Positions 24,692 through 36,100 of a stretch of 64,000 nucleotides of DNA are shown here, one piece after another. Origin of the DNA: Symbiodinium natans (lineage: Eukaryota > Sar > Dinophyceae > Suessiales > Symbiodiniaceae); assembly GCA_905221605.1 (NCBI GenBank), contig CAJNDS010002124.1, positions 844,921 through 908,920 on the forward strand. Direction: 5' to 3'. How positions within the stretch are numbered: the stretch's first letter is position 1; every line of letters begins with the position of its first letter. The notes beneath the pieces were generated by a model that did not search any database, was not told the origin of the DNA, and saw only the letters and a list, made by a program, of their open reading frames with translations. The translations under genes were made by a program, and so were the position numbers.

Positions 24692-25050
24692 CGGGGTCAG
24701 GTGCCTTCATCAACCCCGTTCAACAAGAAAGGGCCACCCTTTTCATTTTCTTAGGGTTCAGGGTTTAGGGTGTAGGGTTTAGAGTCAAACCATGTCAAGC
24801 CTAAACCCTAAACTAGTTCATGGAGCCTTCAAGCGCAAACGGCCGAAAGCTGGGTAGAGGGGCTCCCAGGAGATACGGGGCCTCCCTGCCACCATGCATC
24901 GAAGGGTAGTTTTGGGGGCCCTTTATGTGGTCCCTAACCTCCCTTAAAGGGTTCTGATGTATGGGCCCTTGGTGTGTATAGGGTACATACGGGGCAAAAA
25001 AGGTGGTCCCCGTCTTCTTCTAAGGGCCCATACTAAGGGACCGTGTAACT

Positions 25051-25329
25051 ACCCTAAACCCTACTAAACCCTAAACCCTAAACCCTAAACCCTAAACCCT
25101 AAACCCTAAACCCTAAACCCTAAACCCTAAACCCTAAACCCTAAACCCTAAACCCTAAACCCTAAACCCTAAACCCTAAACCCTAAACCTAACCCTAAAC
25201 CCTAAACCCTAAACCCTAAACCCTAAACCCTAAACCCTAAACCCTAAACCCTAAACCCTAAACCCTAAACCCTAAACCCTAAACCCTAAACCCTAAACCC
25301 TAAACCCTAAACCCTAAACCCTAAACTAA
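25051..25329 (-). repeat. longest CCCTAAA tract, about 38 units
   Basis: The longest telomere-like tract in the window is almost perfect, with one CCTAA deletion near 25,190. Confidence 0.98.
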
Positions 25330-25400
25330 ACAACTACCCTTAGACATGCATTTACGGATGATTTGCAAGAGCAGGTCCGTCCGACCGCCCCCCGGAACCC

Positions 25401-25520
25401 TACTTGGAGATTCATGGGTACTTACAACTCGGGGGCTCCAGTTGTAGGGCTTTAGGGTTCAGGAGATAAGCCGTTTAAGTGTTTAGGGTTTATGGGACAT
25501 TTCTAGCTATAAGTGGTTAC
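25401..25520. mobile_element. degenerate family A MITE
   Basis: The left end TACTTGGAGATTCATGGGTA is clear. The right half is eroded and only AAGTGGTTACATA resembles the usual interior, so the right boundary is a guess. Confidence 0.4.
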
Positions 25521-26409
25521 ATAACAAAACGAAGGGCAGATACATCGGTGCTTTGAGGTAAACACATGCCGCCGCAAGCTCCGCGTGTCTTGGGGGACGG
25601 CTGTTGGTTTGTACATGACTTCCTTGTATGAGACCACACGTAGCTTTCCGAAACATGGTTTTCCAAACCCTCAAGCCCAAAACACTAAGGCTCATAAACT
25701 GTAACCTGATAAGCCTGCAAACCTTAGTAGCTGAATGAGTACACTTCACATTGTTTGGTATACTATAATCCCCTATAGAACTGACAGTAGGCTTTTTTTT
25801 GGGGGGGGGGCTGATGAACTCAGCAACTAAGAAACCCAAAACCCCAGAAATCTATATGAAGCCCTGAGCCGGCCGTCAAGTTGCGCGGCAGAAGGCCCCA
25901 ACAATAAGCGGATTAGGGATCAGGGTTTAGGGCTTAGGGCTTAGGGCTTAGAGCTTAAGGATTAGGGTTTAGGGACTAGGGTTTAGAGTTTTAGGGCTTG
26001 CGGCACTGGAGGGTCAGATCCAGCGAACCATGATAAATTGCGGGCTGGGTGCGCTGAGAGCCTACTAAATCCTAATACCCAATATCTTGCATGCAAGTCT
26101 AAACTTCTAAGACCCTAAGGCCTCTACAGCCCTGAAAAAAGCCCCAGGGCCCTACAATCCTAAAGCCCCACAAGCACTAGAGCCCTAAAGCCCTGAACTA
26201 CCCCTAAACCCTTCTCAACCCTGAACCCTGAACCCTAAACCCTAAACCCTAAACCCTAAATCCTAAACCCTAAACCCATTTCGTGTCAAGGGGGAGGTGG
26301 GTCGAGCCGGCCGAAGCACGGAACGCAAGTGTACAGCTGCAGTCGCGACTGCATCTTGTGGTGCGCCGCATTGAGTAGTCCAGGCTCGCGAGGGCAAAGG
26401 CTGAAAGGA

Positions 26410-26547
26410 CCCTAAACCCTAAACCCTAACCCTAAACCCTAAACCCTAAACCCTAAACCCTAAACCCTAAACCCTAAACCCTAAACCCTAAACCCTAAAC
26501 CCTAAACCCTAAACCCTAAACCCTAAACCCTAAACCCCTAAACCCTA
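26410..26547 (-). repeat. CCCTAAA tract, about 19 units
   Basis: A nearly perfect array with one 6-bp and one 8-bp unit. Confidence 0.97.
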
Positions 26548-26778
26548 GGCTGAGGAGTGTGTAGAGCTTACCTATACGCTTTACTAGCCGTGTAGACAGG
26601 GAAAGTGCGCCTGAACCGGGTTTAAGGTTTACGTACGGTTTTAAGGTATATAGGATTACTGAAGCCAGGCCCTGCTGGCTTTGGTTGGGGGGGGGGGTGG
26701 GGGGGTGGTGGGGGGGCGGGGCGGGGGGTTATAGGAAGGCTTTTAGGATTATAGCAGGCTTTTTTGGATGACCCTTAG

Positions 26779-26950
26779 TGCTTGGAGGTTCATGCCCAGT
26801 TTTCATTGTACTTATAACTGACATATAACCCAATTTTCATTGTACTCATAACTCACTTATATAAGCCCCTTAAGTGCCCTAACATGGTTATAATATATTG
26901 TTATAAGTACAGTTATGATTGGATTGATGAGTGCCGTGAACCTCCAAGTA
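26779..26950. mobile_element. MITE-like element, family A copy 4
   Basis: The left end TGCTTGGAGGTTCATG and the right end CCGTGAACCTCCAAGTA are inverted. The interior contains the motif CCAATTTTCATTGTACTTAT once in full and once partly repeated. It is 172 bp, the longest member of the family here. Confidence 0.75.
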
Positions 26951-27837
26951 CACGGGCCGGGATGAGGATGTGGGCTGTGCAACCTCCCCAGAGCCCATAG
27001 TGTTTGCAGGATGTAGCTTTTAGGGTTCTGAAACCCAAACCCTAAACCCTAAACCCCAAACTCTAAACCCTAATTAACCCTAAACCCTAAACCAAATAAT
27101 ACCCTAAACCCTAAAACCTTCTGAGGTTTTCTTTGGAGGGAGGAGGGGCGGCAACAGCAAGTCAATGTCAGGTCCTCGCCCGTCGCGGCTTCATGCGATT
27201 CCTCTACTTCGAGGCATTGGTGTTGAGGGTTTAGGGTTTAGGGTTTAGGGTTTAGGGTTTAGGGTTTAGGGTTTAGGGTTTAGGGTTTAGGGTTTCCGCT
27301 AACACCCTATACCTGAAAAAAAAAACCTGATATAAGCAGCAGTTGCGTAGGGTTTAGGCTGCTAGGATGCTCAGCGGCCTTTGTTTCCTAGGCCTCTGGA
27401 AAACATAGCATCCATCTGCAAGGTCCTTCAGTCAGGGAGGTGTACCCTAAGCCCTAGCTACCCTAAACCCTAAACCCTGAACCCTAACAGCCGTAAACCC
27501 TACACCCTAACAACCTTAAACTCTTGGGTCTAAGGAAGCAGTTGCTACCTTGAGGCTTAAGCAACTTCCAGGAGCCTTGGCTTAAGCGAAGCCTGAACCC
27601 GACATGCTGCAGCTATCCACCCCTAAAGTCCCAAACTGAACCCGCGAAACCCTGAACTCCTAAACTCCTTAAGCCCTAGAAACCCTAAACTCCTAAAACG
27701 CAGACCCCGAAGCCCCAAACCCTGAAACTCCAAACTCCAAACCCCAAACCCCAAACCCCAAACCCCAAACCCCAAACCCCAAACCCTAAACCTCTCTTAC
27801 CTATATATATATTTAAACCCTATAGTCAGCAAATCGA

Positions 27838-28673
27838 CCGGCCCTGTTGGTCACGCCCTAAGGGCAATCCTTCCAAATCGACCGGCCCTGTTGGGCACGC
27901 AAGGGCCTGGCCTTGTCCTGGCCCGCGCGCGTGCGGCCTTGGCCTTGGCCTTGGCCTTGGCCCTTCCAAATCGACCGGCCCTGTTGGTCACTGGCCCTGG
28001 GGCCAATCCTTAAATCGACCGGCCCTGTTGGGCACGCAAGGGTCTGACCTTGTCCTGGCCCGCGCGCGTGCGGCCTTGGCCTTGCCTTGGCCCTTCCAAA
28101 TCGACCGGCCCTGTTGGTCACTGGCCCTGGGGCCAATCCTTAAATCGACCGGCCCTGTTGGGCACGCAAGGGTCTGGCCTTGTCCTGGCCCGCGCGCGGC
28201 CCTGGCCTTGGCCCTTCCAAATCGACCGGCCCTATTGGTCGCTGGCCCTGGGGCCAATCCTTAAATCGACCGGCCCTGTTGGGCACGCAAGGGTCTGGCC
28301 TTGTCCTGGCCCACGCGCACGCGGCCTTGGCCTTGGCCTTGGCCCTTCCAAATCGACCGGCCCTGTTGGTCACTGGCCCTGGGGCCAATCCTTAAATCGA
28401 CCGGCCCTGTTGGGCACGCAAGGGTCTGGCCTTGTCCTGGCCCGCGCGCGTGCGGCCTTGGCCTTGCCTTGGCCCTTCCAAATCGACCGGCCCTGTTGGT
28501 CACTGGCCCTGGGGCCAATCCTTAAATCGACCGGCCCTGTTGGGCACGCAAGGGTCTGGCCTTGTCCTGGCCCGCGCGCGTGCGGCCTTGGCCCTTCCAA
28601 ATCGACCGGCCCTGTTGGGCACTCAAGGGTCTTTGGCCTTGTCCTGGCCCGCGCGCGTGCGGCCTTGGCCTTG
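27838..28673. repeat. 120-130-bp satellite with AATCGACCGGCCCTGTTGG
   Basis: TTCCAAATCGACCGG recurs at 27,871, 27,964, 28,094, 28,215, 28,346, 28,476 and 28,595, giving spacings of 93, 130, 121, 131, 130 and 119 bp. Each unit holds AAATCGACCGGCCCTGTTGG twice, a CCTGGCCCGCGCGCG core and a run of CCTTGG steps whose number explains the length differences. The 277-residue ORF on + and the overlapping ORFs on - are by-products. Confidence 0.95.
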
Positions 28674-28758
28674 GCTTTTTCAAGGTTTTTCAAGGTTTCC
28701 AGAATTTTTCAATGTTTTTCATGGGTTTTCAATGTTTTTCAGGGTGTTTCAGGGTTTG
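28674..28758 (+). repeat. TTTTTCAAGG-type minisatellite
   Basis: About eight degenerate 10-bp units (TTTTTCAAGG, TTTTTCAATG, GTTTCAGGG) form a T-rich stretch directly after the satellite. Confidence 0.8.
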
Positions 28759-28775
28759 TAGCCCTCAATTCTGCC

Positions 28776-29147
28776 TCAAACTCCGACCCCCCCCTTGAGA
28801 GGGAAAGTTTGCCTCCAAAAACACCCCAAATGAGGGGGACCCCAGGATCGGCCCGGGTCCCAATTAAAAATGCGATTTTTTAGTACTGAAATCGACGGCT
28901 CTGAAATCGACGGCTCTGGGTGGTCTCTCGTTTTCTGGATTTTTGGCCAAAACCGAGCCTTCACCGGTTTCAGGATTTCAAGTCCCGCCCCTCTATGGGG
29001 GCCGATGAAATGGTTCGTGGGTAGGATGCTCCATGACAGAGGGAGGTTGGAAGACAGGGCTTGCTGATGAGAAATGTAAACTTTATATTTTCTTAATGTT
29101 TTGGGATTCTCTGGGTGGGTGGGTTTTTTTCCGTTGCCTACACACAC
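28776..29147 (-). other. minus-strand ORF, unknown
   Basis: A 123-residue open frame with a reasonably mixed composition (for example KARFWPKIQKTRDHPEP) spans unique sequence to the right of the satellite. Within it CTGAAATCGACGG is directly duplicated around 28,885-28,915. No family is recognised, and no splice signals or neighbours support it as a gene. It might be part of a dispersed repeat. Confidence 0.2.
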
Positions 29148-29346
29148 TGCTGGCCTAGTAAATGCTCGAACTTGAGATGCTGAACCCTAAACCCTAAACC
29201 CTAAACCCTAAACCCTAAACCCTAAACCCTAAACCCTAAACCCTAAACCCTAGAAGCCAAGCACCCCAAGCTTTGCACTCAATGGCTGCAGGTGTTGGAG
29301 CTGCTTTCTGGCCGTGAGGCGTTCCTGGTCGAGGGTTCAGAGTTCA

Positions 29347-29530
29347 GGGTTTAGGGTTTAGGGGTTTAGGGTTTAGGGTTTAGGGTTTAGGGTTTTGGGG
29401 TTTAGGGTTTAGGGTTTAGGGTTTAGGGTTTAGGGTTTTGGGGTTTAGGGGTTTAGGGGTTTAGGGGTTTAGGGGTTTAGGGGTTTAGGGGTTTAGGGGT
29501 TTAGGGGTTTAGGGTTTAGGGTTTAGGGGG
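29347..29530 (+). repeat. TTTAGGG tract turning into TTTAGGGG octamers
   Basis: Heptamers interrupted by GTTTTGGGG are followed from about 29,443 by about nine TTTAGGGG octamers, then heptamers again. Confidence 0.95.
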
Positions 29531-30771
29531 AAGAGGGTCTAGGGTCTGAGGTCTAGGAACTCGGGAAGTCATTGAGCGCAGCAGGTCTGCCCAAAATCCC
29601 TGAAGGCCTAGTGCGCTGTTACCACGGCGATGTTTGCAGACGCCTGCTCGCAAGTCCCGAAGAAAGTGCACCCTATGTTCCCTTTCTAGGGTTCAGGGTT
29701 TAGGGTTTAGGGTGTAGGGTTTAGGGTTTAGGGTTTAGGGTTTAGGGTTTTGCAAGAATGGTGTCTGCTCTTGAACTCTCATAGGACTCTACCTCGGACT
29801 CACAGGGTTGTACCCTTGGGTTTGAAAGCCCTTGTCACAGATCCTCTAAGGGAATATGAGGGCCATACTAGGAGTATGTTCAGGGAACCTCTTCGGAGTA
29901 CATCCTTCGGGGTACGAGTCTTGATCCCATGGAACTATTCGAGAGTAGATACCAGTTCAAAACTTTGCCTAAGGTAGACATTGGCTTTATGGCTTGTCTT
30001 ATAGGTTAACAAGACCTGTCCTCTGCACGAGTGAAGAGGAGCACAAAGACAAGGCCAAATACAAGACCTAAACCCTAAACCCTAAGCCCTAAGCCCTGAG
30101 CCCTAAACCCTAAACCCTAAACCCTAAACCCTAAACCCTAAGTGGCTGGATGTGGTGGTCCACTTCTAGGGCGACCAAGGCTTTGCATTTCATCGAGCGC
30201 TGACGAGGGCAGCCAAAGGGTTGCTCGAGCTGTCGCAACACTGACGAAGAGACTAGGGTTTAGGGTTTAGGGTTTAGGGTTTAGGGGTTTAGGGTTTTAG
30301 GGTTAGGGTTAGGGTTTAGGGTTTAGGGTTTAGGGTTAGGTTTTATATTAGGGTGGATGAGGCAGAGGCGGTGTGGACAGCGCGCAAGGTTGTGTCTTGC
30401 GTGCACTATAGCGCCAATGTCATCATACCAAGCTTACCAACATGCAACATGTCCTGAAACGGCTCAGGACGACGTTGCGCTCGAGGAGGGAGCTGACTCT
30501 GAGCCGACTTCTCATCTGCCCTACGTTTGGCTGCCATGCTTCAAGAGCAGCCACAGTTCTTCCGCAAGCAAAGCTCAACGGAGCTCCCCCCCCCTCTCCC
30601 CAAGGAACGGAAGAAAAGAACACACACAAACAAGAAACGAACAACATGCACAACTAGTTTGAGAGCCCTCAAACCACACCCCTAACCCTAAACCCTAAGC
30701 CCCTCAAGCAAGCCTCTTATATTTAGAGGGTTTAGGATTTAGGGTTTAGGCTTTAGGGTTTAGGGTTTAGG

Positions 30772-30872
30772 TTGGGATGTTCACCCGTATACTAACAGTC
30801 TCTAGTAGCGGTTACCGTACCCCCTACTATAATCCCTATCAAGGACTGTTAGTATAAGGGGGAGCATCCCAA
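30772..30872. mobile_element. MITE-like element, family B copy 2
   Basis: Its ends TTGGGATGTTCACCCGTATA and TATAAGGGGGAGCATCCCAA are inverted, as are the internal CTAACAGTC and GACTGTTAG. It is 101 bp and is flanked on both sides by TTTAGGG units, so it appears to have inserted into an existing telomere-like tract. Confidence 0.8.
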
Positions 30873-31656
30873 GGTTTAGGGTTTAGGGTTTAGGGTTTAG
30901 GGTTTAGGGTTTAGGGTTTAGGGTTTAGGGTTTAGGGTTTAGGGTTAGGGTTTAGGGTTTAGGGTTTAGGGTCTATTTGGTTTTGTTTGGTTCAGGCCTC
31001 GCTTCTTTGCTCAAGCGCTGGCGGCGAGATCAGGGCAAAGGCTGCCCTGTTTGGGGGGGGGGGGGGCATGGGTAGGGTTCAGGGTTCGGGGTTCAGGGTT
31101 CAGGGTTCAGGGTTTAGGGTTTAGGGTTTAGGGTTTAGGGTTTAGGGTTTAGGGTTTAGGGTTTAGGGTTTAGGGTTCCTTAGCCTCTAAATAAAAGAGG
31201 CGGAAGCTAAAGGTCCAGGGCTCATTCAAATTTCGTTGTAGGGTTTAGAATTCACAGATCAATAATGCTCTTGCGCGGATTCTCGTATGTTGAAAAGAGG
31301 CGGTCTCTAAACCTAGTTCCGAAGTTCCCATATGGCCACATCTCCATATTCTGGCCCCTGTTGGGGTTGCTATTCTAAGGAGGTCCCAAATACTCAGGGC
31401 ATACAAAACAGGGACCACAATTTCGAGAGCTGACCATAGATACCCCGTGAGCACAAAAAAGGGGCACCTTTTGTTTCCTAGGTTGCTTCTGTGCCTAGAG
31501 TTCAGTGTTTCAGGCTCGAGGATATAGGGTTTTGGGGTTTAGGGTTTGGGTTTAGGGTTTAGGCCCTGCATGAATGTGCCAACAGGATTGGACCTTCCAC
31601 CTCTATGTGAGCACGGCGTCGGGGCCTTGAGACTTCTGGCGTTTCGTGAGTACAAT

Positions 31657-31758
31657 TTGGTATCTTCCCCCTTATCCTAACAGTCCTGAACAGAGATTTT
31701 CATGGGGGGGGGGGGGGGTACTATATTCCCTATTAAGGACTAAGGGGGAACATCCCAA
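31657..31758. mobile_element. MITE-like element, family B copy 3
   Basis: The left end TTGGTATCTTCCCCCTTATC and the right end AAGGGGGAACATCCCAA are inverted, with the internal pair CTAACAGTCCT and AGGACTAAG. A run of G has expanded in the loop. It is 102 bp long and non-coding. Confidence 0.75.
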
Positions 31759-33530
31759 AGTATATTATACAAGGAGGGGCACCCTAGTTATAAGTAGAGT
31801 TATCAGGACCCTTAACTGGAGGATAAGGATCCTCGCTAAGGTTGTGAGTCCCTTAACTATATTTAGGGCAGCTTCAGGGGGCCTCCCCCTTGTAGAGGGT
31901 GTAGGCCTTCGGCCTTCAACCCTAAGCTCCAAACCCTGCACTCTGGAGCCCCAAAACCCAACACCCTACCTGAATCCCAAACCCCAAACCCCAAACTAGA
32001 ACCCAGACTTGGCTCTTCTGCTTCGTACGAGTTACAGCTTTCAATTCCTGGCTTGCGCTTCCTGCTTTTTCGTTCTTCATTTGCAGCAAAAGACTATGCA
32101 GCCGAAACCCTAAACCTAAACCCTAAACCCTAAACCCTAAACCCTAAACCCTAAACCCTAAACCCTAAACCCCAGAGAGCGCAGCCGGTCCCTAAACCCG
32201 AATCCCTAAGCCTCGAGCTCGTGGTCTGTGCAACGGTGATTTGCTAATCCCGAGGCGCAGACTCACCGACAGCATCCTGATATTCCCACATCTGAGTGGG
32301 TTGTATTGTAAACAATCCCTAAGCCCTAGACTCTGAGCCCTAAACCCCAAAATCCTACCGCCAGTCCTAAACCACCCTCCCCTGGCTAATTAATATAGGG
32401 GTCGGACTAACTGCTAGTATCCCCTCAGAGTTCCTACATACTACGATATCTCCCGAATCCCTATCCAAGTTCTTAAGGCCCTAAACCCGAAAACCTAAAC
32501 CCTAAATCCTCAACCTAGACCCCTAAACCCCTAAACCCCCCAAACCCCTAAACCCCTAGACCCCTAAACCCCTAAACCCCGACATTCAGCCTCCTGAGCC
32601 TTCAAGACACCAGGATGAGCTATTATACCCTATAATCCTTTAGAAGGCCCTTTATAGGGTTCATTCTGGGGAGGTTAAGGCCTAATAGCCAGCCCTAAAC
32701 CCCTAAACCCCTCAACCCTAAACCCTAAAGCCCTAAACCCTGAGCCCTTGAGCCCATCCTGGCAAGGCCATGTGGCGCAGCGAGCTGCACGCGGAGCGGA
32801 GCCCATTCGAAGGCTCGCTCGGAGATCTTGTTGAGTTGGGTTGAGGGTTGAGGGTTTGGGGTTTAGGGTTTAGGGCTAGGGTTTAGGGTTTGGGGTTTAG
32901 GGTTTAGGGTTTTGGGTTTTAGGTTATGGGTTTTGGGTTTTGGGTTTTCGTTTTCCCTTCGCTATAGCTAGTGTAGGGTTTGGGGTTAAAGGGAATACTC
33001 GGGGGTTTATGGGTACTTGCTTAGAACCACAACTATGAGTCTACTTAGAACCTGCTTAGAGGACGTAGAGGTCCCAACCGTAAAGCCTAACCCCCCTAAA
33101 CCCCAAACCCTACAACCCTATGCCCCTAAACGCCTTAAACCCGAATGCCCCAAATCCTAAACCTTAAGCCCTAAGCCCGAAGCCCCTAAACCCTAAAACC
33201 CTAAGACCCTAAACCCTAAAACCCTAAACCCTAAACCCTAAACCTTAAACCCTAAACCCTAAACCTCTGCCCTGCAACTCAGGCGGCATTCCCTTTCTAC
33301 ATCAAAGGAAGCGGAGACCCGGAGGTGGGTGCGGAGTCGGTTTAGAGTTTCGGGTTACCCTAAACTCTAAACCCTAAACCCTAAACCCTAAACCCTAAAC
33401 CCTAAACCCCCCCATGAAGATAACCCTCGCATATTGGGCCTAAAGACCCTTCCCCCAAGAGTTTCTAAAACCATGACCCAGCGATTCTAGGAGCCCTGGG
33501 TGGGACACCACGGACTCGATTTCCAGGTGA

Positions 33531-33923
33531 GTGCAGCCGCATGCAGCCTTGCGAAACCATGTGCAACCTTTTGTGCCGGCTTATCCGTGCGCATTCCACT
33601 CTCTGAGATGTGGTGGGGTCTTGGCAGCACAGTCCCAACGGCCCAGTGCACCCACCTACGGCCATGCCTTCTGCAATCGCAGAATGTGGTACACGCTAGA
33701 CCTGCGTGGCCACCACGACTGTGACGGCTGCAAGAAAGAGGCAGTTCACTGGCCAGCACTCCTCAGAAACATGCGGGCACTCAAGCGGCTGATTCGAGAC
33801 ATCAGGCGGCTTCGTGCATATGGCTCGGTATTTCCTATGATCAGATTAATAAGAGGTCCCCTAATCTACCCCGAAAACACGACAATCTCTCTGTATAGGA
33901 ATTTCCCCGCAACGCCTGGTTAG
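33531..33923 (+). CDS. coding-like island with His/Cys cluster, unknown
   Basis: An ORF of up to 130 residues lies in unique DNA within the repeat half. The second part looks like genuine protein: CNRRMWYTLDLRGHHDCDGC is followed by a Lys/Arg/Leu-rich segment (NMRALKRLIRDIRRLRAY). The Cys-His-His-Cys-Cys spacing might bind zinc, but I recognise no named finger. A possible acceptor (TTGGCAGCACAG) lies at about 33,620-33,631, so the credible exon may start there. The end of the frame (after residue 105) may be intron. Function is unknown; it may be an exon or a relic. Confidence 0.35.
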   Translation: MQPHAALRNHVQPFVPAYPCAFHSLRCGGVLAAQSQRPSAPTYGHAFCNRRMWYTLDLRGHHDCDGCKKEAVHWPALLRNMRALKRLIRDIRRLRAYGSVFPMIRLIRGPLIYPENTTISLYRNFPATPG

Positions 33924-34599
33924 GAGCGCTCATGTGCGGCACGAAGCTTGAGGTTTTATGTTTGAAGCAGCTGGTTGTGGGGGCAATAAGGGTTTATAGT
34001 GTTTAGGGCTTTGAAGCTTCGAGTCTTTACGCTTTGCAGAGCATGTAAAGTCGAAAATCTAGTGCCATAGAACTCTCAAAGCCCAAAACCCCCAAAAGCT
34101 TCAAGCCCGAATTACCAGAATGCTCGGGGAACTTAGTAAGTAGGGTGCAGGTGTAAGGTTTAGTAGCAAGTATCCCAATGATAGCGTGATTTCGTGGCCC
34201 CACCTACGCGGTTCCCCGCACATGGGAGTCATGCCCTAGTTCGACCCTTAAGCCCTAAAATCCTAAAATCTTCAACCTTAGTCTTTCAGGTTCTTAGTCT
34301 GAGGGAATGAGGGAAGGAACTACCTTATATGGCCCTACATAGAGCCCTGAAGGGGTGATGTAGGCTACTCATCCCCTGCGAAGAACCAGTAATGCTGGGA
34401 CCCAAAGTATTTGTTCAACGCGCAAGCCACATGTCGGCGGCCGTCAGCACCGACACTTTTTCAAAGCAGCGATTAGAGAGCGAAGAATTCCCAGTGCAAG
34501 ATGCCCTTGTTCCTTTTTGTTTGGGGTTTATTGCCGGTTTAGGGTTTAGGGTTTAGGGTTTAGGGTTTAGGGCTACTGGGAATCTTTAATAAGGCTTTA

Positions 34600-35229
34600 A
34601 CACTGAAACCCCTATACCCTTAAATCCTAAACCTCTAACACCCTAAGCCCCAAACCTAAACCCTAAAACCCTGAACCCTAAGCCCTCCCTAAACCCAAGA
34701 ATCCTAAGCACTAAACCCTCAGCCCTAGACCCTAAAGCCCTAAAGCCGTAAACCATAAAACCCTACGCCCTAAACCCCAAAAGCCCCCGAAACCCTACAA
34801 CCCTAGAACCCTAAAACCCTGACCCTGAGACCCTGAAACCCGAAGCCCTAAAACCCTGAACAGAACCCCCAAAACCGTAGACCCCCCAAACCCAAAACCC
34901 CCAAGCCCCAAACCCTAAGCCTTGAACCCCTAAACCCTACAACCCCAAACCCAAAACCCTACAACCCTAAGCCTTGAAAGCCTGAAACCCTGAACCTTCA
35001 ATACCCTAGACCCCAAGCCCTAAACCCTAAGCCCTAAACCCTAAGCCCTAAACCCTGAAAACCAAAAATCCTAAACCCTCAGCCCTAGACCCTAAAACTC
35101 TAAAGCCCTAAAACCCTAATTTCTAAAACCCCAAATTCTAAAACCCTAAACCCTAAACCCTAAACCCTAAACCCTAAACCCTAAACCCTAAACCCTAAAC
35201 CCTAAACCCTAAACCCTAAACCCTAAACC
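34600..35229 (-). repeat. degenerate CCCTAAA field ending in a perfect tract
   Basis: More than 500 bp of CCCTAAA, CCCTAAAA, CCCTGAA and CCCAAA variants grade into perfect heptamers from 35,145. This gradient looks like decay of an old array next to a younger one. Confidence 0.9.
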
Positions 35230-36009
35230 TTGGCACAAATTGTGCACCCCGAGGCTCCCCCTGGCTGCTGCGCTGTGGAGGCGGGCATGTAACTCCCCAA
35301 ACTCTGACCCAGCTTGAGGTTGAGGGTTGGGAGTTTAGGGTTTAGGGTTTAGGGTTTAGGGTTTAGGGTTTAGGGTTTAGGGTTTAGTGTTTAGTTAGGG
35401 GGGAACACAAGCCGTTCGGCTTCCAAATCGAAGAACGCAGCTTCAAACCGGACTAAACACAACTAGGCAGGCCTAGTGATATTTCGTAATCTCCCTCATT
35501 TGGGTTTAAGAGGAGCAAATTTAGGTTTTTTCCTCAGAGGGTTCAAGGGGGCAACTTAGACAAAGATTCCACAGGGCTTTTTGGGTTTCGCTTGAGGGGC
35601 TCGGGGACATAGCTATAGGTAGGGCTCCAAGTACCCTAAGTATCCCTTATACCCTGAGCCCTTAAGTAAGAGCCATCAGAGGCTTAGGGTTTAGGCTTTA
35701 GGGCTTCCGGCTTTTGAGGTATCAGATTTTGGGCCGAGGGCCTTCAGAACTTTGAGGGTCGCCGGTGTGGTGGCGAAGGGCTGTAGCTATCGGTTGTACC
35801 CCTAAAGTTTCCCCGTAATGTACTCCTCATATGTCCCGTATATTTTTCCCTTAGGGATACCCTTAAGGGCCCAAGGTAGAACCCCGTAGCTAGCACCCAG
35901 ACCGTACGCAGACTCCCCAAGAGTTGTTCCTTTTGCTCCTTTGCAAGGTGCTGTCAGGATCCACTCAAAAAGGCCTGAAAATGCTCCTATTGGGTTTAGA
36001 GGTTCAGGG

Positions 36010-36100
36010 GTTTAGGGTTTGTAGGGTTTGTAGGGTTTGTAGGGTTTGTAGGGTTTGTAGGGTTTGTAGGGTGGGTTTGTAGGGTTTGTAGAATTAGGGT
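36010..36100 (+). repeat. GGGTTTGTA nonamer array
   Basis: About eight units of GGGTTTGTA, with one GGGT insertion, form another 9-bp variant of the telomere-like unit. Confidence 0.9.

Noticed and set aside
28050-28883. 277-residue ORF on +
   Set aside because: It reads through the GC-rich satellite; its repeats match the DNA unit and overlapping frames on the other strand are equally open.
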